Shown here: piece by piece, positions 1 to 11,279 of the stretch
Layout: the number at the start of each line of letters is the position of its first letter
Position numbering within the stretch: the stretch's first letter is position 1
Assembly (NCBI GenBank): GCA_011316305.1
Contig: SAUG01000080.1
Location: 48,863-112,862 of the forward strand
Source of the DNA: Rusavskia elegans
Taxonomy: Eukaryota > Ascomycota > Lecanoromycetes > Teloschistales > Teloschistaceae
Direction of reading: 5' to 3'
Length of the DNA stretch: 64,000 nucleotides
The notes under the pieces: model-generated
Told to the model about the DNA's origin: nothing
The model's database searches: none
The model's input: only the letters and a program-made list of their open reading frames with translations
Position numbers and translations under genes: made by a program

Positions 1-1
1 T

Positions 2-1649
2 CCACCATCTTATTCGACGCAACAGCGTGAACTTATCAGCTCAGAACATATAGTGCAACCAATTGATAAGGCTAAAGCCAAAAAGAGAAAACGGTATAAC
101 CCCAAGACAATCGTGCGAGACGTTCTTATTGCCGCGGGACGACATCCGACAATGCAGCCTCTGAACTATCACCTCGAGCCACTGCGGAGGAATTTCAAGC
201 ATGTCACTGATATTTCTGATCTCAGCACTTTCAAATGGGATTTAGTAGATCCTGGAGGGCCACCTGCACTTGGGCCTGTAGTTGTAGGGGTCAGACCCGC
301 TGGTACCGCCGACGGGAATGATGCGGATGACGAAGGTCAAGATGATGTTCCTCAACCCGCGCCTCGTGCTCAGATGACACCAAGGGCTGATTTGGAGGTC
401 GATCCGTCTGTGGCTGTGGCCACGACGACAGGCGTTCCCCGTGAGTTGCTTATCTTCGGCTTGTCCCATAGTAGACTCCCAGAGCTAATATTCACCACCA
501 GTTGTCTCCCAATCTCCTAAGCTTCTGGGTCCACAGCGCAAAAGGGCGCCCGAGAACCCCGAACAAACAAAGTCCAAAGTCGATAAATCATGGATGAGCT
601 CGGGGTTGAACTTTGGCACGAAGCCATTGCAGGATTCAGCCCCAGAAACCCCCCAAACAGGCTCAAGTAGAGCGGTCTCAGCGGCAGTGGACCCTGGTTC
701 TTCAGGAGTCTCAAGACGTGGGCGTCCTCCCAAAGCAACAACACAACCGACCCCCCCTGGAGTCCGAAGGGTTGGGCGTCCTCCAGGAGCCAAGAACAAG
801 CATCCACGAAAGTCCTCCGGAACCCCTCAGCCTTCCATAATGCCCACAAGACCCAGGGTTGACACGACACCTGCTCGGCCCAGTGGCTTACGCAATACGG
901 TTGCTTCTGCCGACGGAATTGCTGTGGTCGTTCCTTCACCATCACCTAGCATCGCCGAGAACAAACCTCGCGGGAGGGGTCGGCCAAGGAAGTCACCCAA
1001 ATCGTCTCAGCAATCTACTCCTATCCACCGAGTCTACAAATGCCAATGGAAAGATTGTCCGGCGGAACTGCACAACCTCGAAACCCTGAAGAAGCATGTC
1101 ATTAAACATAGTGACAAATACGATGGACCGTTCCCTTGCCTGTGGGAAGGCTGCGGCAAGGCAAGGAAGAACGACGAGGAAGATGAGAACAAGGGCACTA
1201 ACAAGGATGAAAGCCAACCTCTTGAATACGCTACGAAAGATATCTGGGCAAAGCATATTGATCGGAGGCATCTTGCGGATTACGCCTGGAAATTAGGTGA
1301 CGGTCCCTCACTCCGGTCAGACTCCGAAGTATCAGACCATGTTGGGGACTCGGCCAAGCGCGCAGGTGCTCCCATCATCTCAAACGCTAAAGGGCGCCCG
1401 GATCCAATGCCCTTAACATCGAGCGGCAAACCAGCCAGACTTTACCACAAGGCCCATGGCATTAACACGGAACTGGGAAAGGCGGAGGCTTTCCTGGAAG
1501 CGAGCGAGGCCCGGAGGAGGAATCTTGGACCGGGCATGGATCGTACCGGGGCAACCTTCGTGACGAGGCGGAAGAATGCTTTGCTGGATGACTCGGTGAC
1601 TCCACTGAAGAAAGTACAGCAGAGCGATGAAGACGACGATGATGCATAA
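2..1649 (+). CDS. AT-hook / C2H2 zinc-finger nuclear protein (3' part; 5' end outside window)
   Basis: Reading is open from base 2, so the gene starts upstream of the window. Exons are <2..440 and 502..1649 (61-nt intron, GTGAGT donor, CAG acceptor, frame kept). Three AT-hook-like cores (RRGRPPK, VGRPPGAK, RGRGRPRK) lie at about 715-1000. They are followed by a regular finger (C-x4-C-x12-H-x3-H, near 1045) and a second finger whose loop between the Cys and His pairs is stretched by an acidic insert (about 1135-1270). AT-hooks bind the minor groove of AT-rich DNA, so a chromatin or transcription role is likely. The segment with LSTFKWDLVDPGG near 225 is conserved-looking. The layout could fit the C-terminal part of an Rsc9/ARID2-type chromatin remodeller subunit, but that is a weak guess. 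The tail is acidic, with a run of Asp before the stop. Confidence 0.8.
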
Positions 1650-1996
1650 TTGACCATAGCAAGCACTTGAGCGGTCGTAGTGACGGATATGCTATCGTGC
1701 CGGGTGGGAACTGTAATTGATAGCTAGATCACCCAGACATATTCTTGAGCACTACCAAAGAAAGGACGTGGTTGAATACGTGGCCCCCTTTCGCCATGTG
1801 TGACAGACGCCCTCCTCCCTTCCCTCAACTTCCATGATTGAACGGCCTAGAACCTAGACTCGTCAACACTGTCTCACATGCCATCCATCTAGACTAACCA
1901 CGTGGTCCAACCCCTAACGTATCATGCAGCACCCGGCTGAATTTGTCCAGGCAAAGACTTTCAGGCCCATCGTTCAAGTGTCCTAATTGCCTGATG
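1650..1996. other. Intergenic, convergent 3' ends
   Basis: About 350 bases between the stop of the C2H2 gene (+) and the stop of OST4 (-). No open frame of note, RNA gene or repeat seen. Confidence 0.6.
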
Positions 1997-2209
1997 CTAC
2001 GAGCTCCCGGGTCTCGTAGCTCCCTTTTCTGCCCTCATCCCTTGACCCGTTGCCGTTGTGGTTGCTTGGTTCGACTTCTGAGCTGCTGGTGTCTTTGCGG
2101 GCGTGTCTTCTTTGGCGTTGACTTCGAGGAAATGGTAGAGGACGATGAGAAGCATGGACATGCAGCCGAGGAAAACGGCGAGGGAGTATAGCTGGTTGTC
2201 TGAGATCAT
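1997..2209 (-). CDS. OST4: Oligosaccharyltransferase subunit Ost4
   Basis: Small 70-residue protein. The N-terminus MISDNQLYSLAVFLG leads into one hydrophobic helix (about residues 8-28) and then YHFLEVNAKED, which is the Ost4 signature. Ost4 is a mini-subunit of the ER-membrane oligosaccharyltransferase that transfers the dolichol-linked glycan to Asn of nascent proteins; it holds the catalytic Stt3 subunit to Ost3/Ost6. Yeast Ost4 is only 36 residues; the extra C-terminal tail here is polar and low-complexity, and longer tails are usual in filamentous fungi. It is a single exon and the start is set by the conserved MIS start. Other reading frames over the same bases look like shadows. Confidence 0.9.
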   Translation of the reverse strand: MISDNQLYSLAVFLGCMSMLLIVLYHFLEVNAKEDTPAKTPAAQKSNQATTTATGQGMRAEKGATRPGSS

Positions 2210-2606
2210 GGTGGCGGCTGGTAAGGACGTTTGGCGGGTCAGGAGAGGTTTTGTGTGTGTGGAGATGGGTAGAGGAAGTATGGGCTGGTAGAATGGCCAG
2301 ATCTAAGGACATGAGTAGACGCGCGGGGCGGGCGTTTGTCGCGTCGGCAGTAAGCGATAGACGCTATATCGATACCCCGTTGACACAACATCGATACTGC
2401 GATTATACAGGGCGCGTGGGACCAACATGCTTGGAAGGTGCGGCCGATTGCCTGTGCAGGAACCGCCACACGGTCCTACCTGGCGTTCGGCTTTGACCCG
2501 CAATGGCGTGCTCTCTAATGAGTCGTCTTTCTCTCGCGTTCTCATCTCACTGCATTCAACACAAACATTGCTTTGACTTGCTTGATCCACCACGTTCACA
2601 TTCAAC
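2210..2606. promoter_or_regulatory. Divergent intergenic region OST4 / PAP2-like gene
   Basis: About 400 bases between the start codons of OST4 (-) and the PAP2-like gene (+), so it should hold both promoters. The part next to OST4 is GT-rich. No specific element could be assigned by eye. Confidence 0.4.
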
Positions 2607-3632
2607 ATGGCTCACAAGTGGGCTGCTTCAGTAATGCTTTCGCTCGGATTTGCTGCCGTTCTCGAACTGATACGCAACTTCATACCTTTGCCGTTTCTCT
2701 CTTCCTTCCGATTGGTATTCCATCGAGGTACCGATGGCCTGTTCCTTGGTGACGTGGACCTGGCCTATCCAATCCTCCCTCGCATCCTGCCCACATGGGC
2801 TGTTACGTTAATCCTGAGCATGTTTCCGATCACTCTGCTCTGCATCACCCAACCCTTCGTTCGCAGCGGTTGGGATTTCAACGCGGCCTGGAATGGGATC
2901 GGCTTGGCCGGTGGCATATTGTGAGTACACGTGACGTCACATTCGATACCTCGATGTGCTTATCAACAGTATCGAGTGCTTGTCCACTGTTGTATATGAT
3001 GTGCTGACGTGTCGATACAGCTCCGAAGTCTTCCTCTTCTGCAAACTGTTCATGATCACACCCAAGTCGACTTTCCTGTCCGTCTGCCGGCCTGTCCAAC
3101 CCATGATGGATCAGTTATGGCGCGCCGTACCAGAGTTCCAGCGCACATCACGCATGTTCTTCGACGTTTCAATCTGTCAAGGCATGACATCCGAGGTCTC
3201 GACTCACGGCGATCGATACTGGGAGATCCACCATGCTCTGACCGCCTTCCCCAGCGGACGAGTCGCGACGGTCTGGTTGTGTGGCTGGTTCCTGTCGATT
3301 TACTGGAACGCCAAATTGAGACCTTTCGCGAACCGGAGGACCGCAACCCTGTGGCGCATCCTGCTCGTCTTCTTGCCCCTGACAATCGCGATGGCGTTGA
3401 CGGCCATCTTCATCACGCAGCATGTCAGTCGATATCACGATTGCCGTGCAGGTGTGTTCGCTGACATGGGCCATAGGATACGACGCGGTTGATCGCCGCT
3501 ATCAGCGCAATGATTGTGCTTCCGTGCGCGGTTTTGGGCTACAAAGGCAATTATGAGGGGTTGATGGACTATCGGCCTATCGAACGGGGCGTCTTCAATT
3601 ATGGCGATGACGATAGCGATGTTTCAGTGTGA
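2607..3632 (+). CDS. PAP2-like multi-pass membrane protein (degenerate active site)
   Basis: Exons 2607..2920, 3021..3423 and 3477..3632 give 290 residues. Several hydrophobic helices are visible. The order of elements resembles lipid phosphate phosphatases: a CRP element in the place of the KX6RP motif, then FPSGR in the place of the PSGH motif inside a helix, then ITQHDTTR spanning the last splice junction, where the third motif (SRX5HX3D) should be. The His of motif 2 is Arg here, and the Asp four residues after the motif 3 His is Arg, so the usual catalytic set is incomplete. By family it would act on a phosphorylated or choline-type lipid in an internal membrane; with these changes it may be a non-catalytic relative or belong to a divergent clade. 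The C-terminal tail is acidic. Confidence 0.65.
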
Positions 3633-3829
3633 AGAGCAGGTGTAAGGAGTGGGCTGGAACAACTGGATATGGCGTTTGGACAATGGACTCCTCTGTTTTG
3701 TTGAGACCATAGCTAGGAATCGAGCTGGCATTTTCTTTCCCTTCTTCTATGCATCCTCATCTACAAGCGTGAACGACTACCATGACCATCGTTAAATCGA
3801 TTGCGCATAAAAGGCTATCATTATCCATT

Positions 3830-5037
3830 TCAAGCATATCCATTCATCACTACTTCCTTGACCCCGATGCCTTCGTCGCCCGCTACATCACCCCTGGCAT
3901 CTTCCTCCCCTTCCTCCATCCGCACTTGTCCGCCCGTCTTCCTGATCCTCTCCCTCTCCTCCTCCTCCCTTACCTTCTCCGTCTCCCTCCTCATCTCCTC
4001 CATGTCCCACCCATCATCTCCTTCCTCGTCATCCTCTGCCCCTGCCTCCTCATCACCATCATCACTATCATCCTCCTCTTCACTGTCACTGCCCCAATCG
4101 CCTTGTTCGAACATTGCTCTGCCCGTTGCCTCCTTCGCCATCCTCGCTTCCTCCTCCGCCTGTTTCTTATCCACTCGCTGTTTCTTCCAGAGGGCAAAGG
4201 ATTCCTCGGTGACGGGCGTGAGGGTGCCGGTGAGTTTATGGCGTTCTGATTCGAGGAAGTCTTCGAGCGTGAGGGTTTTCAACGGGGATTTGTCCATGAG
4301 GGCTTTTTCGGCGGCGCGTTGTTCTTTGGTTTTGAGGATGAAGCTATGATCGAGTCAATGATCTGACCCTCCACGAAGGGAAAAAGGGGTGAAACATACC
4401 CAGGCGGCAGACTATGCTTATACATACACTTATCCCCGCCGTTCGGACACTGCCAGAACCAACCGTACTTGCCATTCTCCACAGCCTCGATGAAATATTT
4501 GCACACTTTATCCGTCGTCGTCTTGGGGTTCCCGTGTTTACTCGTCACCACCTGCCGTAATTTGGCTTCATCCCAATCGGCCATGTCGTCCTTCTTCCGC
4601 TCATCCTCTTCGGCCTCTTTCTCCCCCTCCCGCGTGTCCTGATACAGATTCTTCTTCTCCCCCTTCCTCTCGACGGACAAGTCATGGCTGAATTTACACT
4701 TCTTCCCCTTCTCGCAGTGGCCTTGCTTGAAAAACTGGCAGAGGACGGTCTTGGGGTCGACCCCGAACGGCACTTTCTGCACCTGCACGGGCTTGAATAG
4801 CTCCGCGGTTTCCCGCTTCGCTTGCTCGGAGGCTTCCTTCTCTTTCTCGCGCTGGGCTTTCTCAGCGTCTTTTCGTCTTTGCTCGGGGGTTTTGGCGGAG
4901 GCGGCTTGGGAGGTGAGTTGGGCGATTTGTTTTTTGGCGCTGCTGCCTTTTTTGTTCTTCATGCCGAAGGTTTTGTCCTCCACGATCTTGGCCGCGGAGG
5001 CTTTGACTTTGGGGGCGTTGTCTTTTTTGGGAGGCAT
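3830..5037 (-). CDS. TMA46: Translation machinery-associated CCCH protein Tma46 (DFRP1/ZC3H15 type)
   Basis: Exons 5037..4400 and 4343..3830 (56-nt intron) give 383 residues. The basic N-terminus is followed by a Lys/Glu-rich helix and two CCCH zinc fingers: C100, C108, C114, H118 and C179, C197, C204, H208. After the fingers come the DFRP-type element [13 protein letters not shown] and a long Glu/Asp-rich tail. Tma46 binds the GTPase Rbg1 (DRG1 in animals) on ribosomes and supports translation. Length (345 in yeast) and domain order fit the family. The splice joins the second finger to the partner-binding part. The acidic tail gives long shadow frames on the opposite strand, which I do not treat as genes. 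Confidence 0.93.
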
Positions 5038-5622
5038 GGTGGGCGGCCTTCTGGGGGATTATCTGGAAGGGCAGGGCTTGTGTGGAGGAGAGTGAGGAGA
5101 GGTTCTTGTCGGTGAGCCTCGAGCTGTACTGATGGCAGACGAATCAAGTCAATGACAGCCTGGTAGATTGAGGTATGGACTCCGGTCTTGCTAGTTCGGA
5201 AATGACAGAGTTGGAAATTGGTGATCAGTCGAAAAGATCTAAGAAATGGTTGTTGTGATTTCAAATAGGCGTAGAGATGGTGGGAACGTCATTTGGGAAT
5301 AGGGCTGAGAATACTAGCTCTTGCAAAAGCCTTTGAAATCATGAGTCCTGCCAAATCATCCCTAATGATTGACTGTTGATACTTCGATATAGGAAAACGT
5401 TCTAAGTATTGTCAGAAAATTACTACACAGCTGCTAGATACATGCCTTGGGTAATGTATCAGTATTAGCATGAAATTGCAATACAAGCTTATGTGGTGCT
5501 AGCCAATATGACTGCCAAGAGTCCAGACCGCTTTTGCAAGAGGTAGTAGCGCACTGAGCCAGACATCAGAACCGCTGTCAAACACAAATATTCTACGATT
5601 CGACGCACCCCAATCCGCAAAG
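5038..5622. promoter_or_regulatory. Divergent promoter region TMA46 / SmF
   Basis: 585 bases between two start codons pointing away from each other. The middle (5330-5480) is AT-rich. Nothing else recognised. Confidence 0.4.
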
Positions 5623-6028
5623 ATGAGCGCAAGTCAATTTGTCCCCTTAAATCCCCGGCCGATGCTACAATCGCTGTAAGTATCCAGCCTACTACTTCTT
5701 CCTCTTCCTCTTCCCAGCTCTGAAACTAATGACCTTGTCAGCGTCAACGAACAAGTCATCATTCGCCTTAAATGGGGTCAAACGGAGTACAAGGGTCGGC
5801 TGGTCAGCGTTGACAGCTACATGAACATCCAGCTGGCCGGCACAGAGGAGTTTATCGATGGGGAGAGCAAAGGAGCCTTGGGGCAGGTGTTGATCCGGTA
5901 CGTGTGGCTCCCAACCATCGCGCGGCTGGGGTGGAAGTTCTTGAATGAGGCTAATAGGTTCGATCAGGTGTAATAACGTGCTGTGGATATCTGGAGCGAA
6001 AGGGGAGGACGTCAAGATGGGTGGTTAA
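5623..6028 (+). CDS. SMX3: Small nuclear ribonucleoprotein F (SmF)
   Basis: Three exons, 5623..5675, 5742..5897 and 5968..6028, give 89 residues. None of the exons is long enough to stand out alone. The protein reads [13 protein letters not shown], then Sm1 ([20 protein letters not shown], with YMNIQL) and Sm2 ([12 protein letters not shown]), matching SmF. SmF is one of seven Sm proteins that form the ring around the uridine-rich site of U1, U2, U4 and U5 snRNAs in the spliceosome. The Sm2 box is interrupted by the second intron between Arg and Cys; the split codon restores RCNN exactly. The length is the family norm (about 86-90). Start chosen at the ATG giving [11 protein letters not shown]. 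Confidence 0.93.
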
Positions 6029-6441
6029 AGGAGAACAAAACCAGACATCAGGACCGCCGATATCTCCCAACGGACATCGGTGGACAGAACGCGCCACTCA
6101 GGTGCACTTGCTTCCGACGTAGCAGCTGCCAATGGCCAGAATTCTCTGTTGGGAACATCCAAGCAGTCGATAGAACCAAATTCCATTTCGAGGTATTGGC
6201 TATTGTACACCCAGGTTGCGACGGATAACACACCCAGATACTGAAGCATTGTGAGGCACACCAAGGCGGATCATGTTGAGTCCAACCGCTAAAGGCGGCT
6301 GCAAAGGAAACTGTGCATGCGGAGTGCATTGCGTCAACGAGTCACTGTGGAAGGACGACATATCCATGTCATGTCATGATTTAGCAGAGAGCAATGTGGA
6401 TGTTGTAAATAGATTGAACGACAATGATATGGGTATCTGTA
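6029..6441. other. Intergenic, convergent 3' ends
   Basis: 413 bases between the stop of SmF (+) and the stop of the next gene (-). Nothing recognised. Confidence 0.5.
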
Positions 6442-7683
6442 CTAGGCAGCCAAGGGCCGCCTCAAAATATCCTCGCAATTTGCATCAAACCGCATGTTCC
6501 AAAGCCTGATACTCTGCATCAAACTCTCCGTCTTCTCGAGTTCCCGATCTCTTCCAAATATTGAGTCAACGAACTCGCATCCACTATTCTTCCCCATCTT
6601 GATGGATCCTTTACTGCCTTCCCGCTTCGCAGCCTTCCACATGAATTCTTCGCACGCCTTGAGTAGCTTTTTAAAGCGACCCAAGAGCCTATCGCCACTT
6701 TCGAGGAAGTCCTCTACCATCTCATGGTTGTCAGGAGCCCGGATCCGCGGCAGGCATTCGTCGCCTCGCTTCATTTTGCCCGCCAGGTTGATCAGCAATA
6801 GCCATAGGTCGCCCGCGACTTCTGACATGGGTGATGATGATCCATGGTGAAAAACCGTCCAATCGAAGATCCATTTCCCAAGCGAATTGGCGTCAAAGAC
6901 ACTGCCGAGCAGCAAGACTGGTGCCTCGGTCGGGTCCCAGTTTTTGATCGAATATCCAGCAGGGATTCCGGCTTTGGCCGCGTCAGCGGCAGTTGCCTCG
7001 CGAGGCGGTGGCGATGGCTTTGCTGGTCTGACTGGGGTCGGTCTGGGCTTGGTCGTGGAGGATGATCGACGAGCACGCGACCGCTGAGGTTGTGAGTCAT
7101 CATTCTCGGCACGGACAGGAACCTGGTTGTAGAAAAAGTGCGGATCAGCTTTGGCGTACTTTGGTCTTGACTGAGTGTGGTGGCAACCCGACGCGACTGC
7201 TGCTGTCTGCGGCTTGATGTGGATGTAGACGGGCGGAGGCGAATCCTCTGCTTCGTCAGACGTATCAACAATGATACGCTGTGTCGGCGACTGCTGCTCG
7301 GATGCGCGGCGTTTGTGGTTGCCACCGCCACGGTGGTGTCCCGACTGCGAAAAGCGTCGCGCCTTTTCTTTGCCGGCGTGGCCAAAATTACTCACATGAA
7401 CCTGCTGTGCCGGCGGCGACCAATAGTCTGGCATTGTCGCGTAGTACGAAGATGAATGGTAGTGAGCTGGAGAATGCCATCCTGCCGGGCCTCGGGGGGA
7501 AGAGTGGCTCTCCTTTCGGAGATGTCGCTTTGCATTGGGCGAGGTGGAGGGTGTTGCCTTGTATTGCGGCACATAATATGCGTATCGGTCATCCGGTGAT
7601 GGAGAGGACGAGGGGGAGCTCGTAGGAGTCTTGTTGAAGCTGTATCGAACGTAGCCCGACGGGGGCACGGAATAATGGTACAT
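6442..7683 (-). CDS. Conserved Pezizomycotina protein with low-complexity N-terminus
   Basis: Single exon, 413 residues from the ATG at 7683; the frame stays open a little upstream but only from a non-ATG codon. The first 250 residues are rich in Ser, Pro, His, Arg and Tyr and look disordered. The last 160 residues are well ordered: GYSIKNWDPTEAPVLLLGSV, FDANSLGKWIFDWTVFHHG, then helices with GDLWLLLINLAGKMKRGDEC and a C-terminal FVDSIFGRDRELEKTE. From memory this C-terminal block is shared by many filamentous ascomycete proteins, some auto-named 'vegetative cell wall protein gp1', which says nothing about function. I see no signal peptide and no catalytic motif. The helical part may be a protein-interaction module. 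Function unknown. Confidence 0.8.
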   Translation of the reverse strand: MYHYSVPPSGYVRYSFNKTPTSSPSSSPSPDDRYAYYVPQYKATPSTSPNAKRHLRKESHSSPRGPAGWHSPAHYHSSSYYATMPDYWSPPAQQVHVSNFGHAGKEKARRFSQSGHHRGGGNHKRRASEQQSPTQRIIVDTSDEAEDSPPPVYIHIKPQTAAVASGCHHTQSRPKYAKADPHFFYNQVPVRAENDDSQPQRSRARRSSSTTKPRPTPVRPAKPSPPPREATAADAAKAGIPAGYSIKNWDPTEAPVLLLGSVFDANSLGKWIFDWTVFHHGSSSPMSEVAGDLWLLLINLAGKMKRGDECLPRIRAPDNHEMVEDFLESGDRLLGRFKKLLKACEEFMWKAAKREGSKGSIKMGKNSGCEFVDSIFGRDRELEKTESLMQSIRLWNMRFDANCEDILRRPLAA

Positions 7684-10299
7684 GTTTTTGAAGGAAAGGT
7701 CGCATCGAAATGTTGCAAATGGGTTCTGCGTCTTCAGCACGCTATGGTGCCTTGCCCCGGTCGGGACAATGATAGCTTATGGGTTCAAGGCAGGCGGTCG
7801 GGCGTTGCCTTGGAGCTTCGGGATGTCGAAGGAGGTAAAAGGGGGAAGAGCTGTAGTGTTCTCTCGACATGTGGTCGGTCTGATATTGACGATGTGGTAC
7901 GTCAGGGTGATTGGATCTAGCGAAAGATCCAAATCAAAGACTTTGAGAAGGCGGCTGCGTTCTGGTGTTTTTGTGCGAAGATTGGTCTCTAGGAGAGCTT
8001 GGAGCAGGAAGGGAAAGTGAAAGGGAGGTGTGCGAGCGGATGGCTGGGAATATTATGTACTATTGCAGTATCCGATTCAGACACAGTACGGAGCTACTTT
8101 ACAGCAGCAGCCGTCGCCCCCTGCTAGCGCGGCGCGAACCGGCGTATTAGGGGCTCAGCTCCCAACGCCTTTATTTCTCTCGTTCCTTGCGCTACACAGC
8201 CTACACTACTATACTCTATTCCTCTGACTACCTTCCAGTCATCCAGTGGTTACTTGGGCTGATCGTCAGCTGCCTTGGTCCAGGAGGTGAATCGTGCAAA
8301 GGAGTCAGACAACAGCGATCTGGATGAAGCGATAGAGTCACCCGAGCGAATCTCTTGCCTGACGAGCCTGGGAACCTCTATGGGGCGTCTGGACTTTTCG
8401 AGACTTATGAGGCTCCTTTCGACGGGCCTTCGATACCACTGGTCGCTTAAGCGAACATGGAACACTTTTGGGCCGTTACAACTGTGTATGGATGCCCTAT
8501 CGACCCATCGATGACTGCAACATCGACCTGTCAATAGCGCTGGAGGCCTGTGCGATGATGTAAAGCATTTCAAGAGTCATGCAGTGCGTCGTGAAAAGAG
8601 AAACTGCAATTTATAGCTGCTTGATCGCAATGTTCGAGAAGCACCCACCTCATTCTAGCAAAGAGGCACGTTATTATTACTCAGCCGTACGGTAAGCACC
8701 TGCAGCATTTGTGTCTGACTCGGAGCGCTGCATCGCACCATGAGGGTGGTCAGTGTTGAGTGATGAGTGGCCTCTGAAGTGTTCTGATCGGGATACTGCA
8801 CCGTCTTACTGCCCGCTTGCAGGAGGTGTGGTAACTGGTGATACATACCAGGCCTGAACGGCACCCTGGACGGCGCGAATGGATCGTACAAACCCCTCTC
8901 GAACCTTTATCTAGTCCATGCACTGTCTAGATCTTCAATGTCGCTCGGACAGTCGCTTGATACCCTTACTCCTACCATCCACTACTTGGTACAGACAGGC
9001 CTTTGCTTTCGGTCGCATTCGGTCGGAAAGGGACTGACGAAGTTGACAGCTGGTGGCAATGGTCTCACACCGATCCTTTTTTATAACCAGGGAATCCGAC
9101 CGCAGAGAATGCCACGCCTGGAACTGCAGTGGGCCGAGCCTCCGTTGCCAACTAAGAGCTCATGAGGCTTTTCGCCGACGTGGAGGACCCCTGTTGGCAC
9201 ATGAGATCTCACTGTTGGCAAGCTTCTAATAGTAAATAGTGTCTCCACCCGTCCCCCGATGTGCTGATCTCGGACAATTAATTCCTCTAAAGCGCTATGA
9301 GTGCCAACTGACCGCCCATTCGAAATTCGATGCTGCTACCCAGTCGCTGCCGGTTGCCTCTTCACCGCGAATACCCAGCTGAGCAAGACGGAAGTGGTCG
9401 AATGCTAAGTTTAGGCAGCCCAAAGGGCAAACGCAAGTCAGATCACAGCATGCAGGATAAGCCCTTTCCATGCGCCAGCCTTCTGAGACGCGAACAGATC
9501 GACAGGGATTCCAACAAGCCGGAAGGTTGCGCCATGAAGCGTGATTGGCCCATCACACAGCGGGCCAGGCCCAGATACAGTAACATCCCGGTAATCGTCG
9601 CCGCCGATCCTCTCGTCCTCTGAAGCTCTATGCGCCGAGACATGATACATGCGCCAGTGGGTGTGATTTCTGAGTGACCTCTGCCGTCCGGGACACTCAG
9701 CGCGATTATTGTGATCAGGTATCCGTACGGAGTACGGAGTACAGTAGTGGTGATGACCATGATACTCTCCAAGAAAGCCATCCGTACGTAGTTGTGAAAT
9801 GATCCTGCCAGAAACAATTTGAAGAGATCTGTCGTTCAATGCCGAAAGCGACGTGATACCGGTGATAGATTCGTTGACTGTGATGGTGATCATATAATTG
9901 TGAAGGGATTCGCTAGCATTTTATTTGGTCTAAATCCGGACACAGAAACCAACAAAAAGTTGGCCGTCTACCCACATCTCGCAACCCCTACGACAGCCAG
10001 GTGTAATCCAATGCCGCCACACAATGGTGGAAATGCCTCTGCAGAATTGCTTCCCTCGAGAATCATCTCCATGACTTAAAGCCAACAATCTTCGCAGGTT
10101 ACCCGTGCGAGTTATTAGGCCACCATCGTGTTCGAACTAGGCACCTTGAAACCCTCATTGTTTGGTGGGGTTGACAAAGTTGTGGGAACTCGACGCCTTC
10201 TTAATTTATGACCATGACAGCCAAGAGCAAATTACTCATATTATAGTATATATCCATTAATTCATTGTCTGTTACATATCTTACTTTGCATTTACGTCT
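7684..10299. other. Gene-poor intergenic stretch (2.6 kb)
   Basis: Frames up to about 150 codons occur on both strands (for example 9438-9893, -), but none has a plausible start, splice pattern or recognisable protein. The one notable element is the short tandem GTACGGAGTACGGAGTAC at 9725-9742. The part next to 7683 should hold the promoter of the (-) gene. No tRNA was found; a GTTCGAA near 10130 lacks a matching stem. Confidence 0.5.
9725..9742. repeat. GTACGGA-type short tandem / palindromic motif
   Basis: GTACGGAGTACGGAGTAC is two 7-mers plus GTAC, with the palindrome GTAC repeated three times at 7-base spacing. Motifs of this kind are, from memory, scattered in intergenic DNA of many filamentous ascomycetes. 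No function can be assigned. Confidence 0.6.
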
Positions 10300-11279
10300 C
10301 TACAATAATGCTGAGGTCTGAGCCAGCAGCAACATCAAACAACCCATGACCATTCCCAAAGCAAGCGCTTCCATTTGCGCCCCTGTTCTCCTTACCCATG
10401 CAGTCATCTTCACCCACCACACCAACTTGCCAGAATCCCGAATCGCAATACGAAACCCAGGCAATCCGTCCAAGCTAAAAGCATTGTTCTTGGTCTGATA
10501 CTCCCTTAATTCACCCTTTTCGATTCTCTTGGAAGCCCAATGTCCCATACTCTCACGATCTCTCAGCTCCAAGTATTTCTTTTCTCCAGTCTCGATGGCC
10601 TTGACATCCTCCAATGACGGCGAAGGGAGATACGGTACCCCATAACCGCACGATGTCTGGACCTACATACACGCTCCACCCATCAATCCGGATTTCCCAT
10701 CTAACAAGCACACTCCGCTGAAGCATGGAACGAACGGTTATTATGAATGAGAGAAATCATCCACTCACCTTCCAAATCTCCAATTGAATCACTGCCCGCG
10801 CCCCAGTCACCTTCTTCTTCCCCATTTTTGCGACCATCTCCTTGAATTGCCGCTCGTCGTTCCACTCCACCACTTTTCCCCAGCAGAAGAATCTCAATAT
10901 CCGTGGACTTGCTTCGAAAGAACAAAACATGATGGTCACGCGCCCGTTTTCGTAGATGTGGGACACCGTCTCGGATCCGGAGCCTGTGGTATCGATGTAC
11001 GCAGCGGAATTGGGGGAGAAGATGGTGAAGGTGGCCGAGGGGAGACCTTTGGGGGAGATGTTGACATGAGAGCCCGTGAGAGGGGCGGAGGCGGTGAAGA
11101 AGACTGGCTGGGTGAGGGCCTTGAGATTGAGGAGATATCAGTTTCTTGAGTACGGGAAGGAAATGTGCACGGTCGTACCCAGGGAGAGCGTAAGGGGCGA
11201 TAGGGTCGGCGAGGGATCGTTAGGAGGTTCATACCCATTCTGCCAAGTGGTTTGGTATGGAGTCCCAGAATCGTACCAT
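10300..11279 (-). CDS. Pyridoxamine 5'-phosphate oxidase-like (FMN-binding split-barrel) protein
   Basis: Exons 11279..11235, 11119..10769 and 10662..10300 (introns of 115 and 106 nt, both phase 0) give 252 residues. The first exon codes only MVRFWDSIPNHLAEW and would be missed by simple frame searches; the second begins ALTQPVFFTASAPLTG, the normal opening of this family. It continues with HVNISPKGLP, DTTGSGSETVSHIYENG and RVTIMFCSF, which line the FMN pocket in split-barrel flavoproteins. The third exon starts VQTSCGYGVP. The C-terminus ends in a hydrophobic stretch (about 20 residues), suggesting a tail anchor. Related to uncharacterised yeast YLR456W/YPR172W. True PNPO activity is not implied; the substrate is unknown. 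Confidence 0.85.

Noticed and set aside
9438..9893. Overlapping minus-strand frames of 124 and 151 codons
   Set aside because: No domain or good splice pattern; the region includes the GTACGGA repeat and looks non-coding.
10081..10150. GTTCGAA sequence as a possible tRNA T loop
   Set aside because: The flanks do not pair and no acceptor or anticodon stem can be drawn.
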